Shown one piece after another: positions 9,094 to 17,481 of a DNA stretch of 64,000 nt. The translations under genes were made by a program, and so were the position numbers. The DNA comes from Psychroserpens damuponensis (GTDB taxonomy: Bacteria > Bacteroidota > Bacteroidia > Flavobacteriales > Flavobacteriaceae): positions 1 through 64,000 of the forward strand of contig NZ_JXJO01000009.1 of assembly GCF_000826655.1 (NCBI RefSeq), given 5' to 3'. Below the pieces are notes generated by a model that worked only from the letters and a program-made list of their open reading frames with translations, had not been told where the DNA came from and made no database searches. Each line of letters starts with the position of its first letter. The stretch's first letter is position 1.

Positions 9094-9783
9094 TTAGATA
9101 TCCAAGCCAAAAGTTTGTCTTAGTAATTCAATATTGGGATTTTTTTCTTTGAGTTTTTCGTATTTATCTTCTGCTGTAAACGCATATTTTTTAGCGATCT
9201 CTTCGTTAACCGTAATCACTAATTTTAAATCAAAATTCTTAAGCGTTTTCTTAATAAATTCCATTAATGGATATTGAGCTCCCTCCAATTCAATTTTAAG
9301 AGTTTCATTGGGATAAGATAAGTGTATATCTGTACCCTTAAGTTTTGGTGTATCCATTTCTAAAATGGATGCCATAATTTTTTCACCTTTTTTATGAAGT
9401 TGTTTCACATAAGAGTTCCACGCGTTATAAAAATCTTCTTCTGCAAATTCTTCTCTAGGTAAATTTTCAACATCTATGACAACTTCCATTTGCCTAATTT
9501 GATGTTCTTTTTTTGCTCTTATACTTTTTAAAGACAAGCCAGATGTACGTTGATCTTTCTTTAAATCTAATACAGGTCGTGGTGGCTCGGCAACTACAGG
9601 TTTGTTTGTAGTAGGTTTATTGCTTTCTAATTGATTTTTTGAATTCGTAGTGCTCACAGGTGAAACCTGTTGGTTTTGAGCAAGTTTATCTTTATTAACC
9701 TTAACAGGAATAGGAGTTATGCCTTTAGCTTTAAAGTAAGAAGCAGGAATTATGTAAGATTTGCTATTTTTTTTTTTCTCCAT
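9094..9783 (-). CDS. dnaX: C-terminal (tau-specific) part of DnaX, in a shifted frame
   Basis: This frame continues dnaX after the A11 run at 9767-9777. It encodes MEKKKNSKSYIIPASYF, a Pro/Lys/Ser-rich linker, then a conserved-looking domain (ENLPREEF, WNSYVKQL, LLRQTFGLDI at the end). In flavobacterial relatives as I remember them, this tail follows the GEKKK end of the ATPase part in the same polypeptide. Loss of one A, or gain of two, in the run would join the parts into a 580-residue protein. The 9783 ATG lies inside dnaX, so independent translation is possible but less likely. The tail would bind polymerase/helicase in a tau-like subunit (inference). Confidence 0.8.
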   Translation of the reverse strand: MEKKKNSKSYIIPASYFKAKGITPIPVKVNKDKLAQNQQVSPVSTTNSKNQLESNKPTTNKPVVAEPPRPVLDLKKDQRTSGLSLKSIRAKKEHQIRQMEVVIDVENLPREEFAEEDFYNAWNSYVKQLHKKGEKIMASILEMDTPKLKGTDIHLSYPNETLKIELEGAQYPLMEFIKKTLKNFDLKLVITVNEEIAKKYAFTAEDKYEKLKEKNPNIELLRQTFGLDI

Positions 9784-10837
9784 CAAAAGTGATAGAGGCA
9801 AGCTGCATGAGACAAAGTTCAACCAGAAGTCGCTGGTTTTTACTGCCTTTATATTTTAAATCACAATCATTAGCTAGCCCAATTCCTTTTAATAGAAAGT
9901 CTTGAGGAGCACTTTTAGATTGTTCTAGATATTTTGCTTTTGTGTCTTCACCAACTTCTAGAAGCTCGATAGTTTTTTCATTTTTACAAACGAGTAAATC
10001 TCTAAAATGTGAGGCTAAACCTGCAATATAATGATGACCATCAAACCCTTTTGATAAGGTTGTATTAAACTGAATAAGTAATTCTGGTATTTTATTTTCT
10101 AAAATTAAATCAGTACTTGTAAAATAGGTTTCGTAATCGAGAACATTTAAATTTTCGGTAACCGATTGTCTAGTGAGCTCTTTTCCGGAGAAACTCACCA
10201 CACGATCAAAAATAGAAAGCGCATCACGCATGGCTCCATCTGCTTTTTGGGCAATAATATGTAGCGCATCGTCTTCTGCATTGACACCTTGCTCTTGTGC
10301 AATATATTTTAAATACTCTTTAGCATCTTTTACTGTGATACGTTTGAAATCAAAAATTTGACAACGTGATAAAATGGTTGGTATGATTTTATGTTTCTCA
10401 GTCGTTGCTAAAATAAAAATACAGTGTTTTGGTGGCTCTTCTAAAGTTTTTAAAAAGGCATTAAATGCTGCAGAAGATAACATATGTACCTCATCAATAA
10501 TGTACACTTTATATTTGCCAACTTGTGGTGGTATACGTACTTGATCGGTTAAGCTTCTAATATCATCAACAGAGTTGTTTGATGCAGCATCGAGCTCAAA
10601 AATATTAAAAGCAAAGTCTTCGTCATTAGTTTCATTACCATCACTATTAATCATTTTAGCTAAAATACGAGCACATGTTGTTTTGCCAACTCCACGCGGA
10701 CCAGTAAACAAAAGTGCTTGTGCTAAATGATTATTTTCAATAGCGTTAAGTAAAGTGTTTGTAATAGCTTGCTGGCCAACAACATCTTTGAATGTTTCGG
10801 GTCTATATTTGCGAGCTGATACGACGAAGTGTTCCAA
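9764..10837 (-). CDS. dnaX: DNA polymerase III subunit gamma/tau (ATPase part)
   Basis: A 357-residue clamp-loader AAA+ ATPase: FVVSARKYRP at the start, Walker A GPRGVGKT (46-53), Walker B IIDEVH (113-118), sensor 1 LATTEK and SRC arginine-finger region. The Cys-rich zinc module of E. coli DnaX is missing, as in many Bacteroidota. The start is a TTG (10835-10837). No in-frame ATG is seen upstream and relatives begin at the same residue. The frame ends in GEKKK-stop within an A11 run. Slippage there would give tau and gamma-like products, as in Thermus thermophilus (known there, inferred here). Confidence 0.93.
   Translation of the reverse strand: MEHFVVSARKYRPETFKDVVGQQAITNTLLNAIENNHLAQALLFTGPRGVGKTTCARILAKMINSDGNETNDEDFAFNIFELDAASNNSVDDIRSLTDQVRIPPQVGKYKVYIIDEVHMLSSAAFNAFLKTLEEPPKHCIFILATTEKHKIIPTILSRCQIFDFKRITVKDAKEYLKYIAQEQGVNAEDDALHIIAQKADGAMRDALSIFDRVVSFSGKELTRQSVTENLNVLDYETYFTSTDLILENKIPELLIQFNTTLSKGFDGHHYIAGLASHFRDLLVCKNEKTIELLEVGEDTKAKYLEQSKSAPQDFLLKGIGLANDCDLKYKGSKNQRLLVELCLMQLASITFDGEKKK
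9767..9777 (-). promoter_or_regulatory. A11 slippery run in dnaX (candidate programmed frameshift)
   Basis: On the coding strand the sequence is GGAG, eleven A, TAGC. Frame 0 reads Gly-Glu-Lys-Lys-Lys-stop. The other frame reads Glu-Lys-Lys-Lys-Asn-Ser and runs on for about 225 codons. Runs of nine or more A are known sites of RNA-polymerase slippage. Confidence 0.65.
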
Positions 10838-10864
10838 TTTTACTTGACTTTTTTGAGCGAATTA

Positions 10865-10872
10865 CAAAGTTA
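10865..10872 (-). promoter_or_regulatory. Putative -7 box of dnaX
   Basis: On the minus strand the sequence is TAACTTTG, a match to TAnnTTTG. It is 28 bp upstream of the TTG start, giving a leader of roughly 20 nt. No -33 TTG is evident. Confidence 0.5.
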
Positions 10873-10937
10873 AACATTCAGTATAAAAATAGGAATTATG
10901 AAGCTAAGAATTAAAAGGAGTTATTAACAATTAATTG

Positions 10938-10945
10938 TACTTTTG
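10938..10945 (+). promoter_or_regulatory. -7 box of the RNase P RNA gene
   Basis: TACTTTTG (TAnnTTTG) ends five bases before the first paired base of the RNA, exactly where a transcript start at the P1 helix requires it. Confidence 0.7.
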
Positions 10946-10949
10946 CAAA

Positions 10950-11257
10950 TAAGTAAATCGCCTTATCGCAGAGATTCGTTTCTGAGGAAAGTCCGAACAC
11001 CATAGTGCAATCATAGTGGCTAACAGCCATCCATCGAGAGGTGAGGAAAAGTGCAACAGAAAGTATGTACAGGTCATGCTGTAGTGAAACCAGGTAAACT
11101 CTATGTGGTGCAATGTCATGTATACTAGTGTTTGAGCGTACACGCGCGATGCTAGAGGGTAGACAGCTAAAGTTTGCTGGTAACAGTAAACGTAGATAAA
11201 TGATAAGGGTTAAAACGTTACGTTTTAATACAGGATTCGGCTTATAGATTTACTTAC
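10950..11257 (+). ncRNA. rnpB: RNase P RNA (bacterial type)
   Basis: Universally conserved RNase P segments appear in order: GAGGAAAGTCCG (from 10986), ACAGAAAGTA, GTGAAACCAGGTAAACTC, AGATAAATGATAAGGG and ACAGGATTCGGCTTATAG. The ends pair as helix P1: AAGTAAATC (10951-10959) with GATTTACTT (11248-11256). The RNA, about 307 nt, is the catalytic subunit that matures tRNA 5' ends. It has its own promoter box and a terminator. Confidence 0.97.
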
Positions 11258-11265
11258 TCAAAAAT

Positions 11266-11296
11266 AGCTCTTTAGTTTTCTAAAGGGCTTTTTTTA
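11266..11296 (+). terminator. rnpB terminator overlapping the rsmD stop codon
   Basis: A ten-pair stem (AGCTCTTTAG with CTAAAGGGCT, one G-U), loop TTTT, then seven T. The T tract runs into the TTA that is the stop of the convergent rsmD at 11294-11296. Confidence 0.8.
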
Positions 11297-11851
11297 TTCT
11301 TCTTCATCTTGAGCAGTAGCTTCAAAAAAGCTAAACATATTGCCGCCATAACTCCTAGAGTTGTTATAATGGTCTAAGTGAGATAAATCGGTATGTTTTG
11401 AGTGTTCTACAATTAATATCCCGTTAGGTTCTAGTAATGTATTTTGAAATACTAATTCTGGTATTTTGGCAAATTCTTCAGTAGGAAAATCATAAGGCGG
11501 ATCTGCAAAAATGATGGTATGCTGTTGTTGTGATCTTTCTAAATATTTAAAGACATCACTTTTTATGGTTGAAATTGGCATTTCAAAACTCTCTGCTGTT
11601 TCATTTATAAATTTGATACAACCATAATTTTCATCTACAGCAGTTATTTGTGTTGTACCTCTAGAGGCAAATTCATAGCTTATATTTCCTGTTCCAGAGA
11701 ATAAATCTAACACCGAAATGTCATCAAAATAGTATAAGTTATTGATGATATTAAATAGAGACTCCTTAGCCATATCTGTTGTGGGTCTAACGGGTAACTT
11801 TTTTGGTGCAGATATTCTACGACCTTTATATTTTCCTGATACAATGCGCAT
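11294..11851 (-). CDS. rsmD: 16S rRNA (guanine966-N2)-methyltransferase
   Basis: A 185-residue Rossmann-fold SAM methyltransferase of the RsmD family. It opens with MRIVSGKYKGRRI, followed by RPTTDMAKESLFN, the SAM motif VLDLFSGTGNIS and the catalytic DPPYDFP motif. It would methylate G966 of 16S rRNA in the small subunit. The start ATG shares one base with the stop of the upstream DUF3822 gene, so translation is coupled. Confidence 0.95.
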   Translation of the reverse strand: MRIVSGKYKGRRISAPKKLPVRPTTDMAKESLFNIINNLYYFDDISVLDLFSGTGNISYEFASRGTTQITAVDENYGCIKFINETAESFEMPISTIKSDVFKYLERSQQQHTIIFADPPYDFPTEEFAKIPELVFQNTLLEPNGILIVEHSKHTDLSHLDHYNNSRSYGGNMFSFFEATAQDEEE

Positions 11852-12654
11852 TAGTTAAAGCTGTTTAATAAAATAAAATTACTGTGGTGAGTTTCTAATT
11901 CAGTTTGAAAATCAAAATTATAATTTGGTTGTAAAAATTCTACAAACCTTATATACTTGTATAGAATAGTGTAGAGAGAATCATCAACCTTGATGTTACC
12001 AGTAAGACTTATTTTAATGGTTTCTGGATTCAATTTTAATTGTTCTATTGTAAATAGAACGTAATATATAAAGTCTTCTTTTGTAGCGTACTCAAATGTA
12101 TTGTAAAAAAGAAGTCGTTTGTTCTCAGTACATATAATTTCAAACGTGGCATCATTAACATTTATACAAAATGTTGTTTCTGAAGATTGTAAAGCTTGCT
12201 GTAAAAATGTTTCTATCATAATAGACGAAGCATGCTTATAATCAAAGCTACCAAAGGTTTCAAAAATATAATTGTTAATATTTATAAGCGGTACATAAAC
12301 ATTAGCACTCTTTGCTGCTACCAAATGATCAAAACTTATAAAATCGGTTTTTAAAATCTTTGCATTAAATTTTAAATAGTCTGCCATGTTATTTTCATCA
12401 AATAACTCGTTTGGGACTAGACAAGATAATTCATTTTGATAAATGCAAGTTACAGAGTCAAAAGGTTGTTGGAATTCAGTATGAGAAGCTATCGTATTTT
12501 TTAGGTCATTAAGCAATTCGTAAGGCGTTGCTTTTTTTTCTAAAAGTACATGTTTAATGAACTCAATAACGTTACTCGTTCTATTTAGAATGCAAAAAGA
12601 AAGTCCACTCAAACGAATTTGAATGGACAATGCTTTAATACTATTTTGTGCCAA
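11851..12654 (-). CDS. DUF3822 family protein
   Basis: A 267-residue cytoplasmic protein starting MAQNSIKALSIQIRLSGLSF, which resembles the DUF3822 family often found next to rsmD in Bacteroidota. No signal peptide or membrane segment is seen. The start is TTG (12652-12654) and no suitable in-frame ATG occurs nearby. It lies four bases after the upstream membrane protein and overlaps rsmD by one base. Biochemical role unknown. The conserved neighbourhood hints at a link to rRNA modification (weak inference). Confidence 0.75.
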   Translation of the reverse strand: MAQNSIKALSIQIRLSGLSFCILNRTSNVIEFIKHVLLEKKATPYELLNDLKNTIASHTEFQQPFDSVTCIYQNELSCLVPNELFDENNMADYLKFNAKILKTDFISFDHLVAAKSANVYVPLININNYIFETFGSFDYKHASSIMIETFLQQALQSSETTFCINVNDATFEIICTENKRLLFYNTFEYATKEDFIYYVLFTIEQLKLNPETIKISLTGNIKVDDSLYTILYKYIRFVEFLQPNYNFDFQTELETHHSNFILLNSFN

Positions 12655-12658
12655 TATT

Positions 12659-13399
12659 TTAGTTATTTGTACTTAGGTTTTTAGGCCAGTTTCCTTTAGT
12701 ATCTGCTTCTTGCATAGAACCAACTTGAAGTTTAGAACCTCTAACACCATCTACAGACATTACTTCTTTTTCTTTTGCTACTAGGTTTTTATCCTGATCA
12801 AATAAAATAACCTCTTTATCAACAGATGCTACAAAAACTGGTATTTTAGACTCAGCTAATACTCCAGCATCTAAATTAATTTTAGAACCTGCAGGACCAA
12901 TTCCTTCTGGTAAATTCATCATTGTTTTATAACGAGAATCTGCACCAAATAATGAATCTTTTACAGAAACGAAACCAAGGGTATCAATTAAAACTAATGA
13001 CTTAGTCATAGTTACACCACCAAATCGTTTTGTTAACTCTTCATCAACTACTGTTGTATCTCTACGTTGTGTAATTGTAAATTTACCAGTTTCAATGAAG
13101 TTCACAAGTTTTCCATAATCACTAGTAAATTGACCTTTAACCGTTTTATGCGCTAATTCTGCATCTCTTATGTCAATTAATTGAACAATAACTTTTTTAT
13201 AACGCTCATCTTTCAATTTATTAAATTTGATCTCTCCATATACCGAGTTAAACGTTAAGTAACCTAAAAATATAATTAAAGCCCATAATACGATATTGAT
13301 TACTGGTTTTAATTTTTTAGGTACAAATTTATCGATTAGCCAAACGATACCAATTGTTAGTGCAATTAGGCCAACAACTACAAGAATTACTTTTAACAT
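12659..13399 (-). CDS. Hypothetical membrane protein, two N-terminal TM segments
   Basis: A 246-residue protein with hydrophobic segments at residues 2-22 and 31-51. A region of about 190 residues follows, with a long helix and an FTSDYGKLVNFI stretch reminiscent of pseudopilin-like or secretin-accessory proteins; no family could be assigned. It is the first gene of the operon with the DUF3822 protein and rsmD. A TAnnTTTG box lies 36 bp upstream. Confidence 0.75.
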   Translation of the reverse strand: MLKVILVVVGLIALTIGIVWLIDKFVPKKLKPVINIVLWALIIFLGYLTFNSVYGEIKFNKLKDERYKKVIVQLIDIRDAELAHKTVKGQFTSDYGKLVNFIETGKFTITQRRDTTVVDEELTKRFGGVTMTKSLVLIDTLGFVSVKDSLFGADSRYKTMMNLPEGIGPAGSKINLDAGVLAESKIPVFVASVDKEVILFDQDKNLVAKEKEVMSVDGVRGSKLQVGSMQEADTKGNWPKNLSTNN

Positions 13400-13434
13400 A
13401 GTTAGTGTTTTTTTTATTTTGTTAAGGAGTTACA

Positions 13435-13442
13435 CAAATCTA
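13435..13442 (-). promoter_or_regulatory. Putative -7 box of the 13399-11294 operon
   Basis: The minus strand reads TAGATTTG, a match to TAnnTTTG, with the operon start 36 bp downstream. A -33 TTG was not found. Confidence 0.45.
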
Positions 13443-13606
13443 CAATTTTTTTTTAATCGTTAAAACATTGTAGATATAATTTCAATCAAAGTTGAAAGAT
13501 ATAAAATAACTTTCATATTCTATAACAAAAATTTGTTTTGGTAGTGATTAAATCGTTTCGGCTTTAAACCTTACCTTGCATTTTTATTTGCAGACCTATT
13601 ATATAA

Positions 13607-15034
13607 ATGACCGCATCAGATTTTTACAAATTACTTGTTCAAAAGTTTCCTTTTAAACCTACTTTAAAGCAAACCATTGCTTTAGAGCAATTATCAAATT
13701 TTATTTTTGATGATTCTTCTAACGCCTTATACCTGTTAAAAGGATTTGCAGGTACAGGTAAAACAAGTATTACAGGTACAATTGTAACACATTTATGGCA
13801 TACAAAAAAAAGTGCCATTTTATTAGCGCCAACTGGTCGAGCAGCTAAAGTAATCTCCAATTACTCAAAAAAAGAGGCCTTTACAATTCATAAAAAAATA
13901 TATTTCCCAAAGAAAGATAGAGGAGGAGGTGTAAATTTTGTTTTGCAACCAAATAAACATCGCGATACTATATTTATTGTTGATGAAGCTTCCATGATAC
14001 CAGACACACCTTCTGACGCTAAAAATTTTGATAGCTCATCTTTATTAGATGATTTAATGAGTTATGTGTATTCTGGACATAAGTGTAAATTACTACTTAT
14101 AGGTGATAAAGCACAGTTACCACCTGTAAAATCAGATTTGTCTCCAGCGCTAGACCAAAGACTACTCGCTTTGAATTATGATAAGTTAGTAACGACGATT
14201 GAACTTGATGAAGTGGTAAGACAAAGTCAAGATTCTGGCATTTTAAGTAATGCAACTAGAATTCGAGAAGTTATTGAAGATGATTTTTATGAGTCGTTTA
14301 CCTTTAATCTCAATGGTTTTAAAGATATTGTTAGACTTATAGATGGTCATGAAGTGATGGACGCTATTAATGATTCATATAGTGCAAATGGTCATGAAGA
14401 CACAGCAATAATAGTAAGAAGTAATAAACGAGCTAATCTTTATAACCAACAAATTAGAACCCGAATTCTATTTAATGAAAACGAACTTACTGTAGGCGAT
14501 TTTTTAATGGTCGTTAAAAACAATTATTTCTGGATTAAACCTACTACCGAAGCTGGTTTTATAGCCAATGGTGATATTATTCAGGTATTAGAGATTTTCT
14601 CCATACAAAGTCTGTATGATTTTCGTTTTGCCGAAGTTAAAATTCAAATGGTAGATTATCCAAACATGAAACCCTTTGAAACCGTATTGTTACTAGATAC
14701 CATTGAAGCCGAAACACCTTCACTTACCTACGAAGAAAGTAACCGTTTATATCAAGAGGTTCAAAAAGATTTTGAAGATGAAACCTCTAACTACAAAAAG
14801 TTCTTAAAGATTAAAGGCAATAAACATTTTAACGCTTTACAAGTTAAATTTTCATATGCTATAACCTGTCATAAATCTCAAGGTGGACAATGGAATACCA
14901 TTTTTGTAGAACAACCTTATTTACCAAACGGCATTGATAAAGACTACATGAGATGGTTATATACGGCAGCAACCAGAGCCAAAGAAAAATTATATCTTAT
15001 AGGTTTTAAAAATGAGTTTTTTGAAGATGAATAA
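13607..15034 (+). CDS. RecD-like ATP-dependent helicase (AAA family, UvrD C-terminal domain)
   Basis: A 475-residue superfamily 1B helicase. Walker A is GFAGTGKTS (about residues 46-54), Walker B is FIVDEASMI, motif III is LIGDKAQLPPV, and the C-terminal motif is YAITCHKSQGGQW with TAATRAK. This order is that of RecD2/Pif1-like enzymes. The protein is shorter than RecD2 and lacks its N-terminal helix-hairpin-helix region. Related Bacteroidota proteins are often called ATP-dependent exonuclease or RecD-like. It probably acts in DNA repair or recombination. It is transcribed alone. Confidence 0.88.
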   Translation: MTASDFYKLLVQKFPFKPTLKQTIALEQLSNFIFDDSSNALYLLKGFAGTGKTSITGTIVTHLWHTKKSAILLAPTGRAAKVISNYSKKEAFTIHKKIYFPKKDRGGGVNFVLQPNKHRDTIFIVDEASMIPDTPSDAKNFDSSSLLDDLMSYVYSGHKCKLLLIGDKAQLPPVKSDLSPALDQRLLALNYDKLVTTIELDEVVRQSQDSGILSNATRIREVIEDDFYESFTFNLNGFKDIVRLIDGHEVMDAINDSYSANGHEDTAIIVRSNKRANLYNQQIRTRILFNENELTVGDFLMVVKNNYFWIKPTTEAGFIANGDIIQVLEIFSIQSLYDFRFAEVKIQMVDYPNMKPFETVLLLDTIEAETPSLTYEESNRLYQEVQKDFEDETSNYKKFLKIKGNKHFNALQVKFSYAITCHKSQGGQWNTIFVEQPYLPNGIDKDYMRWLYTAATRAKEKLYLIGFKNEFFEDE

Positions 15035-15048
15035 GTTGTATAACTTTG
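15021..15048 (+). promoter_or_regulatory. Two-box promoter at the head of a gene-free stretch
   Basis: TTG (15021-15023), a 17-bp spacer and TAACTTTG (15041-15048) match the Bacteroidota -33/-7 arrangement. It begins in the last codons of the helicase gene and points into about 330 bp with no ORF. Confidence 0.45.
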
Positions 15049-15381
15049 GAAATGTGCCAACTTCAATACCTCGTTTTTAAAGGCTATTATGGTAAGATTT
15101 TAATATTTCCGAAGCCATTAAACGTACACCACAAAAACTTTTAAATTGTTACAGTAGATCACAAGCTACAAAATCTACCTTATATATAATGTAATGGTAG
15201 TTCAGGATATGTTGGGTTTTTAGCAAATTATATACATAAATTAAATCAAAATAAAAGGAAATCCTTACACATACCTTTATTATGGATACAAAATCAAACT
15301 TCGTTAATTCTTTTTAGATAAATTTAAGTCATTAACTAATTTTAAATCTTTATTTTTGATACTCCACTCAATGTTGTTCAC
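15035..15381. other. Gene-free region before kdsB
   Basis: This 347-bp AT-rich stretch has no ORF with a plausible start. It contains one ATTTCCGAAG motif (core 15107-15114), a two-box promoter at its left end and a second -7 box close to kdsB. It could carry a small RNA or a long leader; no fold was recognised. Confidence 0.5.
15351..15358 (+). promoter_or_regulatory. Putative -7 box of kdsB
   Basis: TATTTTTG matches TAnnTTTG and lies 23 bp before the kdsB ATG. No -33 TTG is visible. Confidence 0.5.
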
Positions 15382-16110
15382 ATGAAAATAATTTCAATGA
15401 TTCCTGCACGTTACAGTGCATCACGTTTTCCCGCTAAATTGATGCAAGATTTAGAAGGTAAAACCGTGATTTTAAGAACTTATGAAGCTACCGTTGCCAC
15501 TCAATTATTTGACGAGGTTTATGTAGTAACAGATAGTGAGATTATTTTTAATGAAATAACTTCAAATGGAGGTAAAGCCATTATGAGTAAAAAAGAACAT
15601 CAATCAGGTAGCGATCGCATTGCAGAAGCTGTAGCAGATTTAGATGTTGATATTGTGGTTAATGTTCAAGGTGATGAGCCTTTTACAGAACGTGAGAGTT
15701 TAGAAAAAGTGTTAAAAGCATTTAAAGACGATCATAATAAGGAGATTGATTTAGCATCATTAATGGTAGAAATTAAAGATTGGGATGAAATTAATAACCC
15801 TAATACGGTTAAGGTTATTGTAGATCAAAACAATTTTGCCTTGTATTTTTCTCGTAGTCCAATTCCGTTTCCTAGAGATAAAGACGCAGGAGCACGCTAT
15901 TTTAAACATAAAGGTATTTATGCGTTTAGAAAAGAAGCCTTATTAGATTTTTATAAATTACCAATGCAATTTATTGAAGCTACAGAGAAAATTGAGTGTA
16001 TTAGATATTTAGAATATGGTAAGCGAATTAAAATGGTTGAGACTACAATAGAAGGTGTAGAAATTGATACACCTGAAGATCTAGAACGCGCTAAAAAACT
16101 CTGGAAATAA
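15382..16110 (+). CDS. kdsB: 3-deoxy-manno-octulosonate cytidylyltransferase
   Basis: A 242-residue nucleotidyltransferase that activates Kdo with CTP to CMP-Kdo for lipopolysaccharide inner core synthesis. Signatures are [15 protein letters not shown] (residues 7-21), [17 protein letters not shown] and the C-terminal [13 protein letters not shown]. The length is standard. It is the first gene of a cluster with a HAD phosphatase, an acyltransferase and a KdnB-like oxidase, and the next gene begins directly after its stop codon. Confidence 0.96.
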   Translation: MKIISMIPARYSASRFPAKLMQDLEGKTVILRTYEATVATQLFDEVYVVTDSEIIFNEITSNGGKAIMSKKEHQSGSDRIAEAVADLDVDIVVNVQGDEPFTERESLEKVLKAFKDDHNKEIDLASLMVEIKDWDEINNPNTVKVIVDQNNFALYFSRSPIPFPRDKDAGARYFKHKGIYAFRKEALLDFYKLPMQFIEATEKIECIRYLEYGKRIKMVETTIEGVEIDTPEDLERAKKLWK

Positions 16111-16815
16111 TTGAATACAGATTATAAAAATATAAAAGTCATTGGTTTTGATGCAGATGATACGCTTTGGGTCAACGAAACCTATTTTCGTGAGGCCGAA
16201 TTAAAGTTCGCCAAACTAATGGCTCCATATGAAACTGCCAACAAAATAGATCAAGAACTGTTTAAAAAAGAAATAGAAAACCTGCCACTCTATGGTTATG
16301 GCATTAAAGGTTTTGTTTTGTCTATGGTTGAAATGGCTGTTGAGATTTCAAATAATCAAGTATCTAATACAACTATTACCGAGATTTTAAATATTGGTAA
16401 GTATATGCTTGATGCACCTGTTGAGCTATTAGATGGAATTGAGGATGTTTTAAAAACATTATCTAAAAATTATAGGTTAATTGTGTTAACAAAAGGGGAT
16501 TTATTAGACCAAGAACGTAAACTAGAAAAGTCTAATTTAGCGTCATATTTTCATCATATAGAAGTGATGAGTGATAAGCAAGAAGCTAATTATGTAAAAG
16601 TTCTAAATCATTTAGATATTGAACCTTCAGAGTTTTTAATGATTGGCAATTCGTTAAAATCTGATATTTTGCCACTAGTTAATATTGGAGCAGAAGCAAT
16701 TCATATTCCGTTTCACACCACATGGTTGCATGAGCAAGTAGGAGAGAATGACATTAAAAATAAAGCCTATAAAACGATAACACGTTTATCAGAATTAAAA
16801 CCGATTTTGAATTAA
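16111..16815 (+). CDS. HAD family hydrolase
   Basis: A 234-residue HAD-superfamily phosphatase. Motif I is GFDADDTLW (nucleophile first Asp), motif II includes VLTKGD, and motif IV is MIGNSLKSDI. It resembles YjjG-like or phosphoglycolate-type phosphatases. Substrate unknown; a Kdo-8-phosphate role is conceivable from the neighbours, but KdsC enzymes are shorter and lack the cap. The start is TTG at 16111, directly after the kdsB stop. The next in-frame ATG would remove motif I, so TTG is the start. Confidence 0.85.
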   Translation: MNTDYKNIKVIGFDADDTLWVNETYFREAELKFAKLMAPYETANKIDQELFKKEIENLPLYGYGIKGFVLSMVEMAVEISNNQVSNTTITEILNIGKYMLDAPVELLDGIEDVLKTLSKNYRLIVLTKGDLLDQERKLEKSNLASYFHHIEVMSDKQEANYVKVLNHLDIEPSEFLMIGNSLKSDILPLVNIGAEAIHIPFHTTWLHEQVGENDIKNKAYKTITRLSELKPILN

Positions 16816-17435
16816 TGGAAATTATCGATTTAAATACCTGGAAACGCAAGCAGCATTACGATCATTTTAAAACCTTAAAAGATCCTTATTTTGCTGTTAC
16901 ATTTCCTGTTGAAGTAAGTAAAGCCTATCTGTACGCAAAATCAAATAATGTTTCTTTCTTCGGAAAGTACTTGCATGATTGTATGAAAGCTATAAACGAA
17001 GTAGATGAATTAAAACTGAGAATAATAGATGATCAGGTCGTTAAGTACGATACCATTAATGCATCAGCAACGTTAATGCGATCAAACCAAACATTTGGGT
17101 TCTCATATATAGAATTTGATACCAAATTAGACCAGTTTTTAAGTCATCTCATTTCAGAAAAAAATAGAATTGAAACCACAGGAGCATTATTTCCTTTACG
17201 AAATGACCTAATGTGTGTTCACTGTTCTGCAATGCCTTGGATGAATTTCTCTGGTCATAAAGAACCTGTTTCTGGTGTTTTAGATTCTGTACCCAAATTG
17301 GCTTTTAGTAAATTAGTTAAAGAAAATGATGGAAAAATGATGATGAATGTATCTATAAATGTAAACCACGCATTAGTTGATGGTTATCATATTGGATTAT
17401 TTGCTGAAAAATTCCAACATTATTTAAATAAATAA
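16815..17435 (+). CDS. Chloramphenicol-acetyltransferase-like O-acyltransferase
   Basis: A 206-residue member of the CAT family. The active-site motif NHALVDGYH has the catalytic His at residue 185 and the structural Asp in DG, close to the HHAVCDGxH consensus. The ATG overlaps the HAD stop (TAATG). CAT-like proteins of this kind in Bacteroidota are generally of unknown substrate. Chloramphenicol resistance is possible but not implied; the operon suggests acetylation of a sugar or envelope molecule (inference). Confidence 0.82.
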   Translation: MEIIDLNTWKRKQHYDHFKTLKDPYFAVTFPVEVSKAYLYAKSNNVSFFGKYLHDCMKAINEVDELKLRIIDDQVVKYDTINASATLMRSNQTFGFSYIEFDTKLDQFLSHLISEKNRIETTGALFPLRNDLMCVHCSAMPWMNFSGHKEPVSGVLDSVPKLAFSKLVKENDGKMMMNVSINVNHALVDGYHIGLFAEKFQHYLNK

Positions 17436-17456
17436 AGATAAATCCAACTATGTTTT

Positions 17457-17464
17457 TATTTTTG
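17457..17464 (+). promoter_or_regulatory. Putative internal -7 box before kdnB
   Basis: TATTTTTG (TAnnTTTG) lies 18 bp before the kdnB start, in the 46-bp gap after the CAT-like gene. It may allow separate expression of kdnB and the acyltransferase. Confidence 0.45.
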
Positions 17465-17481
17465 TTAAAGAAGACAAATAA

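Noticed and set aside
10931-11143. ORF on the - strand (70 residues)
   Set aside because: It lies inside the RNase P RNA gene, whose conserved sequence explains the region.
15035-15381. Possible decayed gene in the region after the helicase
   Set aside because: One frame has only two stops in about 90 codons, but this is not significant over six frames and no motif is recognisable.
16815-17435. Antibiotic resistance call for the CAT-like gene
   Set aside because: The active-site motif is present, but the setting is a sugar/lipid cluster and CAT-like relatives in Bacteroidota have unknown substrates.
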